43,041 bases of DNA from Methylobacterium mesophilicum (lineage in GTDB: Bacteria; Pseudomonadota; Alphaproteobacteria; Rhizobiales; Beijerinckiaceae): contig NZ_BPQU01000014.1 in NCBI RefSeq assembly GCF_022179445.1, positions 100,588-143,628 of the forward strand, written 5' to 3'. Shown here one piece after another: positions 17,442 through 25,414 of the stretch. The position numbers and the translations under genes were made by a program. The first letter of the stretch is position 1. The number at the start of each line of letters is the position of its first letter. Below the pieces are notes generated by a model. The model was not told the DNA's origin. It worked only from the letters and a program-made list of their open reading frames with translations, and ran no database searches.

Positions 17442-18203
17442 TCACTCATTTGAGCGATGCTGCGTCGAGAATCGATTTGGCTGCGGATTTGCCTCCGCGG
17501 TGGCCGGGATGGGAAGCGGACACAGCAGGAGCAGGCGCATCAGCTCGGCCTGCCGGTTGGTGCCGGTCTTCTCGAACAGACGGCGCAGATGCGCGCGCGC
17601 CGTGTGCAGGGTGATCCGGCGCCGGGCCGCGCTCGCCGCGAGGTCGTGCCCGGCCATGATGTCGGTGGCGAGTGCCGCCTCGGCGGGGGTGAAGCCGAAC
17701 TGCGCCTGCAGCACACTCGGGTCCGGCAGCGGGGCGGAGGCGGGGTCGATGACGCGCAGGAGCACGGCGTTGCCGGGGATCGCGCAGGCGGCGATCAGGA
17801 GGGTGCCGGTCTCGCCTGCGAGGCGGAGGGAGCAGCCGGTGCCGACCGCGCAGCGGGCGATGAGCCGGCCGATCGCCGCGCCGTGCTCGGGCGATCCGCT
17901 GCACAGGCATCCGTTCTGGAGGCGCAGCAGGCCTCTGCGGATCAGGCCCTGCGCGGCGTGGTTCAGGAAGAGCGCGCGTCCGGACCGGTCGGTCACCGCC
18001 ACGCCCTGCTCGAAATGCTCGATCAGGAGGTGGAGCGCGGCCTCCACCGGGACAGGGTCGGGGGCGGCTCGCGGGGCGCCGAACCCGCAGGCCGGGCGCG
18101 TGTCTCGGTCGGAGATGGCAATCACGCGCGGCCCCCGTCGGATCGATGCGGATGACGGGGTGAAGAACCCGAGTTCCAACGCCTTTATTCCCGGGCCGGG
18201 CAA
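17442..18203 (-). CDS. LuxR-family regulator in the sigma/anti-sigma operon
   Basis: Protein of up to 253 residues. The C-terminal helix-turn-helix is visible (FGFTPAEAALATDIMAG, then TARAHLRRLFEKTGTNRQAEL), as in LuxR/FixJ-type domains. Residues about 55-150 look like a PAS-type sensor (HFEQGVAVTDRSGRALFLNHAAQGLI), with no receiver domain. The start is uncertain: a TTG at 18201-18203 lies 6 bp from the anti-sigma stop, and a GTG at 18123-18125 gives a 227-residue protein. It is co-directional with, and almost touching, the anti-sigma gene, so it is probably the third member of that operon. Confidence 0.75.
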   Translation of the reverse strand: MPGPGIKALELGFFTPSSASIRRGPRVIAISDRDTRPACGFGAPRAAPDPVPVEAALHLLIEHFEQGVAVTDRSGRALFLNHAAQGLIRRGLLRLQNGCLCSGSPEHGAAIGRLIARCAVGTGCSLRLAGETGTLLIAACAIPGNAVLLRVIDPASAPLPDPSVLQAQFGFTPAEAALATDIMAGHDLAASAARRRITLHTARAHLRRLFEKTGTNRQAELMRLLLLCPLPIPATAEANPQPNRFSTQHRSNE

Positions 18204-18209
18204 ATTTCG

Positions 18210-18980
18210 TCAGCGCGGCCGGGCGGTCCGGGTGCGGTACAGTTCGACGAAGCCGCGCAGGTCCCGGGCATTGAGGTCCGACACCGCCCAGTAGCTGAGA
18301 TCGCCGGCCTCCCACCGCTCGATGAACGTCCCGTCGCGGCGCTCCTCGCCGGCCGGCGCGCCGTCGGTCGCCGGGACCACCGTGACGCTGATCACGTGCC
18401 GGTCGTGGCGGTAGACCAGGGTCGGCACCGGCTTGCCGTCGACGATGTCGACCCGGCCGCCGACCAGGGGGTAGCCCCGATCGGCCAGGTCGGGGGCGTC
18501 GGGTGCGATGGTCGTGCGGCCGTTGAACCACGGCTTGACCACGTGCCCGTCCGCGGAGGCGATATCGAAGGGCTGCGGCGCGGCGAGACCCCGCAGATGG
18601 CCGGCGAGCACGGCCTCGGCCGCCGGGGCGGGCGCTTCTGCGGTCCCGAGCGGGACGAGGCCGCCCCCGATCGACGCGCCGATGGCGAGGCCCGCCACCA
18701 GCGTCGCGGCGAGCGCCGGCCAGGACCCGAACCAGGCGCGGCGGGGCTCCGGATCGGCGAACCCGACCTGCTGGACGATCCGTCCGCGCAGGGTCCCGGG
18801 GGTCGGCACCTCCGCCAGCGTGGTCCGCACGGCACCCGAGAGACCGCGCAGGCGCTCGGCCAGCGCGCGCAGGTCCGGCTCGGCCGCGAGGCGGCGCTCC
18901 ATGGCCAGCACCTCGCCGGGCGACAGCTCGCCGTCGGCGTAGGCGCTCAGCAGCAGGAGGGTTTCGTCGTCGCCGGTCAT
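18210..18980 (-). CDS. Transmembrane anti-sigma factor
   Basis: Protein of 256 residues. The cytoplasmic N-terminus (LLSAYADGELSPGEVLAMERRL, about 9-30) has the helical anti-sigma domain, without the HxxxCxxC zinc motif of ZAS proteins. One membrane segment spans about 87-108 (WPALAATLVAGLAIGAS), leaving about 150 residues outside the membrane, with repeated strands (VVKPWFNGRT, GGRVDIVDGKPVPTLVYRH). It should hold the ECF sigma factor inactive until an envelope signal. Its start overlaps the sigma stop by 4 nt, which ensures balanced translation. Confidence 0.88.
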   Translation of the reverse strand: MTGDDETLLLLSAYADGELSPGEVLAMERRLAAEPDLRALAERLRGLSGAVRTTLAEVPTPGTLRGRIVQQVGFADPEPRRAWFGSWPALAATLVAGLAIGASIGGGLVPLGTAEAPAPAAEAVLAGHLRGLAAPQPFDIASADGHVVKPWFNGRTTIAPDAPDLADRGYPLVGGRVDIVDGKPVPTLVYRHDRHVISVTVVPATDGAPAGEERRDGTFIERWEAGDLSYWAVSDLNARDLRGFVELYRTRTARPR

Positions 18981-19519
18981 CGCCCGTCCTTCGCGAGCCG
19001 TTCGAGCAGGTGCTGGCGCGCCCGCCCGAGCCGCGACATCACGGTCCCGATCGGCGCGCCCGTCACCTCGGCGATCTCCCGGTAGCTCAGGCCGTGGTAC
19101 TCCCGCAGCACCAGCGTCTCGCGGAACGGGACCGGCAGCCCCTCGATCGCCCGGCCGAGCCGGCCGGCCTCGTCATGGGCGATGAGAGCCGCCTCGGGCG
19201 TCTCCGGCGCCTCGGCATGTACGGTCCCGACATCCAGGGCGGCCCGGGCCTCGGGGGCGAGGTCCTCGGCGAAGATCACCGACCGGGGCCGGTGCCGCTG
19301 CAGCCACGAATAGCCGGTGTTGCGGACGATGGTCAGGAACCACGCCCGGGCGTTGCCTTCCGCGAAGGCCTCGATCGCCCGGTAGGCGCGCAGGCAGGCC
19401 TCCTGCATCACGTCCTCGGCGTCGGTGGCGTTGCCGGTGAGCCAATGCGCGAGCCGGTAGCCCTCATCGAGCCGGGGCAGGACGAGCTGGCTGAAGCGCG
19501 CGCGGGCGAGCGTCGTCAT
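18977..19519 (-). CDS. ECF-type RNA polymerase sigma factor
   Basis: Protein of 180 residues with only sigma regions 2 and 4. Region 2 includes YRLAHWLTGNATDAEDVMQE and RAWFLTIVRN, and region 4 includes LPVPFRETLVLREYHGLSYREIAEVTGAPIG in consecutive helices, a standard -35-binding helix-turn-helix. The cognate anti-sigma gene follows with a 4-nt overlap. A candidate autoregulated promoter lies 76 nt upstream. The extracytoplasmic signal and regulon are unknown. Its partner's large exported domain suggests sensing of envelope or oxidative stress. Confidence 0.92.
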   Translation of the reverse strand: MTTLARARFSQLVLPRLDEGYRLAHWLTGNATDAEDVMQEACLRAYRAIEAFAEGNARAWFLTIVRNTGYSWLQRHRPRSVIFAEDLAPEARAALDVGTVHAEAPETPEAALIAHDEAGRLGRAIEGLPVPFRETLVLREYHGLSYREIAEVTGAPIGTVMSRLGRARQHLLERLAKDGR

Positions 19520-19594
19520 GCGCCGCCGCCCGCCGGGTCCGTGTCCTGCGCCGCCATCGGCCGCCCACCCCGCAGCTCCGCGCCTCGGAATGAG

Positions 19595-19620
19595 AACCGC
19601 CGGGCCGCCCCGGGTATTCC
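19595..19620 (-). promoter_or_regulatory. Candidate ECF-dependent promoter of the sigma operon
   Basis: On the minus strand, GGAAT (19616-19620) is separated by 16 nt from CGGTT (19595-19599), matching the general GGAAN-N16-CGTT layout of ECF promoters with one extra G in the -10. It lies 76 nt before the sigma ATG. Confidence 0.4.
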
Positions 19621-19636
19621 CGAGGTCGGCGAAAAA

Positions 19637-20587
19637 TCAGGTGTCGAGCCCGAGCATCAGCCCGAGATTCTGCACCGCCGCCCCGGAGGCGCCCTTGCCG
19701 AGGTTGTCGAGGCGCGCCACCAGCACGGCCTGGCCGTGCTCGGACGAGCCGAACACCCGCAGTTCGAGCCGGTCGGTGTCGTTGAGATCCTCGGGGGTGA
19801 TCTTCTCGCGGTGCTGGCCGGTCTCGGCGCCGGTCAGCACCTGAACCAGCGGCTGGCCGGCGTACCAGTCGCGCAGGGCCGCCTCGAGGTCGCCGGCCGT
19901 GGGCTTGCCCGGTAGCGCGTCGAGGTGGAGCGGCACGCTCACCAGCATGCCCTGGCGGAAATTGCCCACCGACGGCACGAAGATCGGCCGCCGGGTGAGC
20001 CCGCTGTAGCGCTGCAATTCCGGCACGTGCTTGTGGGCGAAGCCGAGGCCGTAGAGCAGGAACGGCGCCGCGCTGCCCCGCTCGTACTCCTCGATCATGC
20101 CCTTGCCGCCGCCGCTGTAGCCGCTGACCGCGTTGACGCTGAGCGGGACATCCGCCGGGATCAGGCCGCCCTCGACCAGGGGACGCAGGAGCGCGATCCC
20201 GCCGGTGGGGTAGCAGCCGGGATTGGCCACGCGCCGGGCGCGGGCGACCGCGGCGCCCTGCTCCCGGGTCATCTCCGGGAAGCCGTAGGTCCAGCCGGGG
20301 GCGACCCGGTGGGCGGTGCTGGCGTCGAGGATGCGCGGGCCGCCGCCCGGCAGGCTGTCGGCCAGCGCCACCGTCTCGCGGGCGGCGTCGTCCGGCAGGC
20401 ACAGGACCGCGAGATCGACCTCGGCGAGCAGCGCGCGCTTCGCCTCCGGATCCTTCCGGTGCTCGGGCGCGATGCTGCGCAGGGTCACGCGGCCGTCGCG
20501 CTCCAGGCGCTCGCGGATGCCGAGACCGGTCGTGCCGGCCTCGCCATCGATGAACACGATGGGCCGCGTCGCTGCTTCGCTCGCCAT
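19637..20587 (-). CDS. argC: N-acetyl-gamma-glutamyl-phosphate reductase, type 2
   Basis: Third enzyme of arginine synthesis: NADPH-dependent reduction of N-acetylglutamyl phosphate to the semialdehyde. Length of 316 residues fits the short (type 2) AGPR class common in alphaproteobacteria. The Rossmann start is [13 protein letters not shown], followed by LDASTAHRV and the catalytic cysteine at 125 in [19 protein letters not shown] and the C-terminal [14 protein letters not shown] are also typical. ATG 20585-20587 is used. It lies directly upstream of, but on the same strand as, the sigma operon and is not functionally tied to it. Core metabolism, so probably ancestral DNA. Confidence 0.95.
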   Translation of the reverse strand: MASEAATRPIVFIDGEAGTTGLGIRERLERDGRVTLRSIAPEHRKDPEAKRALLAEVDLAVLCLPDDAARETVALADSLPGGGPRILDASTAHRVAPGWTYGFPEMTREQGAAVARARRVANPGCYPTGGIALLRPLVEGGLIPADVPLSVNAVSGYSGGGKGMIEEYERGSAAPFLLYGLGFAHKHVPELQRYSGLTRRPIFVPSVGNFRQGMLVSVPLHLDALPGKPTAGDLEAALRDWYAGQPLVQVLTGAETGQHREKITPEDLNDTDRLELRVFGSSEHGQAVLVARLDNLGKGASGAAVQNLGLMLGLDT

Positions 20588-20725
20588 GATCCGCCTCTCA
20601 GGCCAGAATCACGCCTGGCCGTCAGGGTCTGGAGGTGACCATTGCGCGCACGCCTGTCAACGGCGGCGCCCGCATCGCCTCCGGCGCGGCAGCCGGGGTT
20701 GATGCGGGCGCGTGGTGTTCCGGCC

Positions 20726-21226
20726 TCAGGTCGGCAGGCGGCCGTCGGGCGAGTAGCGGTCGATCGCCGAGGGCAGCTCGCGGGACAGGCGCGCCAGGAG
20801 CGCCGCCCGGCTCAGGCCGGTCTGACGGGTGAGGTGGTCCAGGGTCTCGGGCCCGATGGCGCGCTCGAGGTCGGCCTCGGGGAGGTCGCGGTTGGTGCCG
20901 TGGTTGATCCACGAGGTGGCGGTCTCGCCGTGACCGCTCTTGGTGAAGTGGTCGACGAGTTCGCTGAGGCCGCTGGCGATCAGGCCGCCGACGCCGGCGG
21001 TCCCGGCGCCGCCCAGCAGGCCCGCGAGGCCGGAGAAATTCTCGAGCCCGCCGGTCCCGGAGGTCCCGGTTCCCGTCGGGGCCGTTTTCGGCACGGACGG
21101 CACCTGCGCCGGGCTGGTCCCGTGGTCGTGGCCCTTCAGCAGTTCGGCGAGCTTGTCGCGGTTCTGGTAGCCGGCCACGGCCAGCAGGCCCAGCAGCGCG
21201 GTCATCGAGGGGTAACCCTTGCTCAT
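20726..21226 (-). CDS. YidB-family (DUF937) protein
   Basis: Protein of 166 residues with a C-terminal YidB/DUF937 helical domain: ETATSWINHGTNRDL, then IGPETLDHLTRQTGLSRAALLARLS. The middle is a low-complexity Gly/Ser/Thr/Pro linker (about 45-75), then a glycine-rich helix (GLAGLLGGAGTAGVGGLIASG). The biochemical role of the family is unknown. It is the promoter-distal member of a run of small stress-type genes on the minus strand. Confidence 0.8.
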   Translation of the reverse strand: MSKGYPSMTALLGLLAVAGYQNRDKLAELLKGHDHGTSPAQVPSVPKTAPTGTGTSGTGGLENFSGLAGLLGGAGTAGVGGLIASGLSELVDHFTKSGHGETATSWINHGTNRDLPEADLERAIGPETLDHLTRQTGLSRAALLARLSRELPSAIDRYSPDGRLPT

Positions 21227-21267
21227 TGGCGTGTCCTCTCGCGTATCCGCCCGTCATCGTGGAAGCG

Positions 21268-21297
21268 CGGGCCCCGGTCGGCGGATGCCGGGGCCCG
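21268..21297 (-). terminator. Strong hairpin after the 34-residue gene
   Basis: CGGGCCCCGG pairs perfectly with CCGGGGCCCG across a 10-nt loop, 11 nt after the stop at 21309. No T-tract follows. It probably stabilises or ends the upstream transcript before the YidB gene. Confidence 0.5.
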
Positions 21298-21308
21298 TCG
21301 TGCGGATC

Positions 21309-21413
21309 TCAGCGGGGGCGGCGGGTCGGCGCGGCGGACCGGCCGGCGAAGCGGCGGCCGACATAGGCGATCAGCTTCGGCAGGACGAAGATGGTGAGGA
21401 GCTTGCGGATCAT
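21309..21413 (-). CDS. 34-residue basic membrane-associated microprotein
   Basis: A short frame: a hydrophobic helix MIRKLLTIFVLPKLIAYVG followed by an arginine-rich tail ending TRRPR. GGAG lies 8-12 nt upstream of ATG 21411-21413 and a clear hairpin follows the stop. It sits 19 bp from the CsbD/membrane-anchor gene on the same strand. Such short KLLTIFVLPKL-type peptides appear beside CsbD genes, but the function is unknown. Coding is inferred from the ribosome site, composition and context. Confidence 0.55.
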   Translation of the reverse strand: MIRKLLTIFVLPKLIAYVGRRFAGRSAAPTRRPR

Positions 21414-21432
21414 CGAGGGTCTCCGTGACGGT

Positions 21433-21816
21433 TCAGCGGGGGGAGCGGGTGAGCCAGCCGACGCCGAAGGCGACGACGGCGACGGCGAGAAGGGTGGTGG
21501 TGCGGTGGTCGTCCGCGTAGCTGAGGGCGTCGCGGCCGAAGCGGGTGCCGCGGCGCCGGGCGTCCCGGGCGTAGCGGCTGCCGTCGTCGAGGAGCCGCTC
21601 GCCCCGCCGGCGGGCTTCGTGGGCCAGGTCGGTGCCCTCCTCGACGAGATCCTCGGTGCGCTCCCGGGCGCGGCCGTAGGCGTATTGCGCCCCGCCGGCG
21701 ACCTGATCGACGGCGCCGCGGACCTGGCGGGCCGGATCGCCGGTCAGCCCGCCGAGCGCGGTGTTGGCGCGGCCCTTGAGGTGGCGCGTGGCGCCGCGAA
21801 ACCCGTCCCGGTTCAT
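21433..21816 (-). CDS. CsbD-like protein with C-terminal membrane anchor
   Basis: Protein of 127 residues. The N-terminus (MNRDGFRGATRHLKGRANTA) and following amphipathic helix match the CsbD family. A long charged helix (about 50-100, many Arg/Asp/Glu) leads to one membrane segment (TTTLLAVAVVAFGVGWLT) and a short tail. The layout, soluble helix then anchor, is that of ElaB/DUF883-type envelope stress proteins. It is the paralogue of the product of 23195-23560 and probably part of the general stress response. Confidence 0.75.
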   Translation of the reverse strand: MNRDGFRGATRHLKGRANTALGGLTGDPARQVRGAVDQVAGGAQYAYGRARERTEDLVEEGTDLAHEARRRGERLLDDGSRYARDARRRGTRFGRDALSYADDHRTTTLLAVAVVAFGVGWLTRSPR

Positions 21817-21890
21817 GTGAGGCTCCTGTCTCGGTCCTTCGGGGCGGAAGCGGCCGGGCGGCCGCCCCCGCGCGTTTGGCAGCGCTTACG

Positions 21891-22094
21891 TCAGTGCTTG
21901 CCGGTGATCTTGTCGGCGAGGGTCTTGGCGCCGTCCTTGGCGTCGCCGACGGTCTTCTGCGCTTCGCCCTTGAGCTCCTGGGCCTTGCCCTCGGCCACGA
22001 GCTTGTCGTTGCCGGTCACGTTGCCGGCGGCCTGCTTGACGTTGCCGACGGCCTCGTTGGCCAGGCCCTTGATCTTGTCGGTGGTGCTGCTCAT
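21891..22094 (-). CDS. CsbD family stress protein
   Basis: Protein of 67 residues, almost a minimal CsbD domain: MSSTTDKIKGLANEAVGNVK, then VAEGKAQELKGEAQKTVGDA. Hydrophilic and alanine/lysine-rich. CsbD proteins are abundant under starvation and osmotic stress, and their molecular function is not settled. ATG 22092-22094 is preceded by GGAGACG. Confidence 0.88.
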   Translation of the reverse strand: MSSTTDKIKGLANEAVGNVKQAAGNVTGNDKLVAEGKAQELKGEAQKTVGDAKDGAKTLADKITGKH

Positions 22095-22149
22095 CGAACG
22101 TCTCCTTGCGGGTTGCTGCGCGGATGGCCGGCTCGTGCCGGTCAGGGGA

Positions 22150-22173
22150 GGTCCCCGCCGCGTGGCGGGGACC
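22150..22173 (-). terminator. Hairpin after the PhnA-like gene
   Basis: A perfect 10-bp stem (GGTCCCCGCC / GGCGGGGACC) with a GCGT loop, 9 nt beyond the stop codon at 22182. There is no T-tract. Confidence 0.5.
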
Positions 22174-22181
22174 GATGGGGA

Positions 22182-23165
22182 TCAGGCGCGGCGGGCGTCG
22201 TAGGCGCCGACCAGGGTCTCGGCCTTCGGGGCGCCGAGGCGGCCGCCGAAGAAGGCGGCCAGCGCGCCGAGGATCAGCGCCAGGGCGGCGTAGAAGGCGC
22301 CCTGCGTGGCGGCGGACTTGGCCGCGACGGCCGCGGTCTCGGCCTTCTGCTTGGCGGTGGCGACCGCCTGGTCGTACTGCTTCTCGTAGTCCTGGATCTG
22401 CTGCTTGGCCTGGTCGACCGGGATGTTCTGGGCCTTGGCCAGCGCCTCGGCGGCGCGGGCCTCGGCCTGGGCCTTCTGGCTCGGGTCGCCGGTGAACAGC
22501 GCCTTCACGGCGGCGACGGCGGCGTCACGGGCGGCCTGCGGATCCTGGCCGGCGGCCTGCTGGCGGACCGTGCTCTCGATCCCGTCGAGCGGGTTCGTGA
22601 TCTTGGACAGCGACGGCGCGGCGGCCTGGGCGGCCGTCTGCACGGTGCCGCCGACGAGCGAGCCGGCCCCGCCCAGGGTGCTGGTCACGCCGCTGAACGC
22701 GCCGCCGACGAGGCCGCCCACCGCCGAGGTCAGCAGGTACAGCACCACCAGGGTGGTCACCGCCCAGGACACCAGGCCGTGCAGGCCTGCGGCGCCCGCC
22801 AGGGGCTTGCCCGAGAGCCGGCCGGCCAGGAGGCCGCCGATCAGCGAGGCGACGATGCCCGAGGCGACGAACCAGATGCCGGCGCTCATCGACAGGGTCG
22901 AGGCGGCCGGGTTGTCGGCGGCGTTCATGCCGACGCTGGACAGCCCGATGCCGACGCCGAGCATGTTGAGGATGACCTGGGCGACCAGGGCCGTGGTGGC
23001 GCCCGCGAAGATCGCGCCCCAGGACACGTGGTGGAGCAGGACGGTTCGCGAGTCGCTCGCATGGGCGAGCGGTGCGGTCGAGAGGTTGGGGGACGTGGCC
23101 ACTGGGTTACTCCTGGTCGTCGGCTTGGTCGTCGACTTGGTCGTCATCGTCTTGGTCTTCGTCAT
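22182..23165 (-). CDS. PhnA-like membrane protein
   Basis: Protein of 327 residues. After a Thr/Lys-rich start (MTKTKTMTTKSTTKPTT) come membrane segments at about 48-70, 88-112 and 130-155, a helical periplasmic or cytoplasmic region rich in Ala/Gln (about 180-285), and a last membrane segment near 288-308 (AFYALALILGALAAFF). Annotated relatives in methylobacteria are called PhnA-like, though phosphonate links are unproven. The start may be later than 23165, since the first 20 codons are low complexity. It lies among CsbD genes, suggesting an envelope-stress role. Confidence 0.7.
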   Translation of the reverse strand: MTKTKTMTTKSTTKPTTRSNPVATSPNLSTAPLAHASDSRTVLLHHVSWGAIFAGATTALVAQVILNMLGVGIGLSSVGMNAADNPAASTLSMSAGIWFVASGIVASLIGGLLAGRLSGKPLAGAAGLHGLVSWAVTTLVVLYLLTSAVGGLVGGAFSGVTSTLGGAGSLVGGTVQTAAQAAAPSLSKITNPLDGIESTVRQQAAGQDPQAARDAAVAAVKALFTGDPSQKAQAEARAAEALAKAQNIPVDQAKQQIQDYEKQYDQAVATAKQKAETAAVAAKSAATQGAFYAALALILGALAAFFGGRLGAPKAETLVGAYDARRA

Positions 23166-23194
23166 CTGGGTCTTCCCGGACGCGCGGCCCGGCC

Positions 23195-23560
23195 TCAGCG
23201 GCGGGTGTGCATCAGCAGGGCGAGGCCGTAGCCGACCGCTCCGGCGATCAGCAGCGCCACGATCGGGCTTTCCTCGACCTGACGGGCGACGGCGCGGGTG
23301 CCCCGGCGGGCGTAGTCGCCGGCATGCTCGTAGGCGTCCTCGGCGTAGTGGCCGGCGTCCTCGGCGTAGTCGGCAGCCTGGTCTGCAACCTGCCGGACCG
23401 TGTCCTTGGCCTGGCCGTAGAGGTTCTCGGCGGAGCCCTGCGCCTCGCGGAAGCGCCCCTCGACCGAGTCGCTCTTCGAGCCGGTGAGGTCGCCGACCGC
23501 GCCCTGCGCCTTGCCGACGAACGCCTTGGCGGCGCCCGTCACGCGATCCGTATCAACCAT
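23195..23560 (-). CDS. CsbD-domain protein with membrane anchor
   Basis: Protein of 121 residues. The CsbD core is MVDTDRVTGAAKAFVGKAQG followed by VGDLTGSKSDSVEGRFREAQGS, then a tyrosine/alanine-rich helix with repeated YAED units (about 65-82), then one membrane segment (PIVALLIAGAVGYGLALLM). Together with 21433-21816 it gives two anchored CsbD proteins in one cluster. ATG 23558-23560 has GGAGAGA upstream. Confidence 0.85.
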   Translation of the reverse strand: MVDTDRVTGAAKAFVGKAQGAVGDLTGSKSDSVEGRFREAQGSAENLYGQAKDTVRQVADQAADYAEDAGHYAEDAYEHAGDYARRGTRAVARQVEESPIVALLIAGAVGYGLALLMHTRR

Positions 23561-23792
23561 GATGTCTCTCCTGTCTGGGGGTCGGCTGGTGGCTTGGTGG
23601 TCGTGCGCCGCTCGACCCGGACTACGCGTTGCGCAGGATCCCGGGTTTCGCGTCGGACGTCTGCGAAGAGTGCTGAGCCTGGCCGCCGGCGGGGATCCCC
23701 GCGGCGCCGCTCGGCGTGGATGGGTCTCGATGGTCGAACCCGCCGTTGATCCGGTCGATACTAGAGTGGGGTCTGATACCGCTGGTTCAATG

Positions 23793-23804
23793 GTATAATT
23801 ATAC
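23793..23804. promoter_or_regulatory. AT-rich perfect palindrome GTATAATTATAC
   Basis: A 12-bp perfect palindrome in otherwise GC-rich DNA, between the PAS-LuxR stop (23819) and the anchored-CsbD start (23560). It contains TATAAT on both strands, so it could be a -10 box or an operator. No good -35 is obvious. Confidence 0.3.
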
Positions 23805-23818
23805 TGATTTGATCGGAC

Positions 23819-25279
23819 TTATGTACTAGCTTCTCGCGTGGTGAAGCCGTTGTCCCGGCCCCAGACGATCACCTCGGTGCGCTTGTGGACCCCGAGCTTG
23901 CGGTAGAGGGCGGCGGCGTGGTTGCGCACGGTGTTGCGCGACAGGTTCAGCCGCTTGGCGATGGCCTCGTCGGAGAGGCCGGCGCAGACCAGCCCGAGGA
24001 TCTGGCGCTCCCGGACCGTGAGGCTCTGGACGCCCTCGTCGGTGCTGTCGCGGCCGGGATGGCGCAGGCCCGCGAGCTTCTCGATCAGGCCGCGGCTGAA
24101 CCACGAGGTGTCGGCCATCACGGTCTCGATCGCGGTGAACAGCTCGCGCTCGGAGCGCTTGCGCTCGGTGATGTCCTGGAGCACCGCCAGGACGTAGTCG
24201 TCCTCGCCGATCACCACCCGCTCGGCCGACACGAGGCAGTCGATCTCGGTGCCGTCCTCGTGCCGCATGCAGGTCTCGAGGCCGAGCACGTAGCCGGTGC
24301 GCCGGACCGTGGCCTCGAACTTCGTCCGGGCGCTGTCCGAGATCCACAGGCCCAGCTCCTCGGCGGAGCGGCCGACGGTCTTGTCCTGGCCGTAGCCGAA
24401 GATCCGCGGGAAGGCCTCGTTGACGGCCGTGATGGCGAAGCCGTCGGCCCGGGCGAGCAGGGTCGGCACGGGCGTCATCCGGAACGCGGTGGCGAAGCGG
24501 GCCTCGCTCTGACGCAGGGAGGTCTCGGCCTTCTTGCGCAGCTCCAGGTCCGCGAAGGTGAAGAGCATGCACGGCTCGTCGCCCATCTCCATCGGCTGGC
24601 CGGCCACGATGACGAAGCGGGTGCCGCCATCCGGCAGCCGCAGGCAGGCCTCCATCTGGGGGATGGTCGCGCCGGCATTGAGCCGCGCCACCGCCAGCTC
24701 GCGCTGCTTGGCGCCGGCCAGGACGTCGACCTCGTAGGCGCTGCGCCCGATCACCTGGTCGCGGGTGTGGCCGGTCATCTCCAGGAAGCCGGCATTGACC
24801 TTGACGTGGCGCAGGTCGGACAGCCGGGTGATCACGGCCGGCGCCGGGTTGGCGTTGAAGGTCTTCTCGAACCGCTCCTCGGCCTCGAATTGCGGCGTGA
24901 CGTTCTGGAGGATCAGCGCGAGGCAGCTCGGTTGCCCGGCCCGGTCGGTGGCGACCAGGCTGCGCAGGGAATGGACGAAGGCGACGTCCGGCTGGTCGGT
25001 GCGCACCACCTCGACGATGACGTCGTGGAACGTCTCGCCCCGGACCACCCGCTCGATCGGGTAGGATTCGGGCGGCCGGTTGTTGCGGTAGCGGACGGAG
25101 AACCGGTCGCGGTAGGCGTCGACGGTCTCGCCCAGCTCCTCCAAGCTGCCGGCCCCGTGCATCGCCAGGGCGGCGTCGTTGGCCCAGGTGATCGTCTGGT
25201 CCGGCTCGACCAGGATCACGCCCTCGGTCAGGCCGGCGATGATCTGCCTCAGCTCGTGTCTGTCGACGCCCGCGGTCAC
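23819..25279 (-). CDS. LuxR-type regulator with three PAS domains
   Basis: Protein of 486 residues. PAS-like sensors lie at about 5-125 (IIAGLTEGVILVEPDQTITWANDAAL), 130-255 (NPAPAVITRLSDLRHVKVNAGF) and 265-385 (VPTLLARADGFAITAVNEAFPRI, ending LAVLQDITERKRS). The C-terminal helix-turn-helix (LTVRERQILGLVCAGLSDEA, then LSRNTVRNHAAALYRKL, about 420-470) is typical of LuxR/FixJ. There is no kinase or receiver domain, so ligand or redox sensing by PAS acts directly on DNA binding. The gene lies directly upstream of the CsbD cluster, a plausible target. Confidence 0.88.
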   Translation of the reverse strand: MTAGVDRHELRQIIAGLTEGVILVEPDQTITWANDAALAMHGAGSLEELGETVDAYRDRFSVRYRNNRPPESYPIERVVRGETFHDVIVEVVRTDQPDVAFVHSLRSLVATDRAGQPSCLALILQNVTPQFEAEERFEKTFNANPAPAVITRLSDLRHVKVNAGFLEMTGHTRDQVIGRSAYEVDVLAGAKQRELAVARLNAGATIPQMEACLRLPDGGTRFVIVAGQPMEMGDEPCMLFTFADLELRKKAETSLRQSEARFATAFRMTPVPTLLARADGFAITAVNEAFPRIFGYGQDKTVGRSAEELGLWISDSARTKFEATVRRTGYVLGLETCMRHEDGTEIDCLVSAERVVIGEDDYVLAVLQDITERKRSERELFTAIETVMADTSWFSRGLIEKLAGLRHPGRDSTDEGVQSLTVRERQILGLVCAGLSDEAIAKRLNLSRNTVRNHAAALYRKLGVHKRTEVIVWGRDNGFTTREAST

Positions 25280-25356
25280 GGTGGTTCAGCTGCCTCGCCT
25301 GGTGCGACCCGGACTGGATCGGCGGCGGGTAACAGGCGGCGCACCCGGTTGTTCCC

Positions 25357-25384
25357 TTGTGCGCAATCGGATTGCTGGTATATT
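25357..25384 (+). promoter_or_regulatory. Candidate housekeeping promoter
   Basis: TTGTGC (25357-25362), a 16-nt spacer and TATATT (25379-25384) face the small plus-strand frame at 25415. An AT-rich patch here contrasts with the GC-rich surroundings. Confidence 0.35.
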
Positions 25385-25414
25385 TTACTTAGGTCAGTAA
25401 TCGAGGGGCATGGT

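Noticed and set aside
17209..18294. Long plus-strand frames opposite the LuxR and anti-sigma genes
   Set aside because: They are antisense shadows of well-supported genes. High GC makes stop codons rare, and the products are rich in Arg, Pro and Ala with no domains.
21876..23231. 451-residue plus-strand frame over the CsbD/PhnA-like genes
   Set aside because: Low-complexity Gly/Ala/Arg product, no ribosome site, and opposite three recognised genes.
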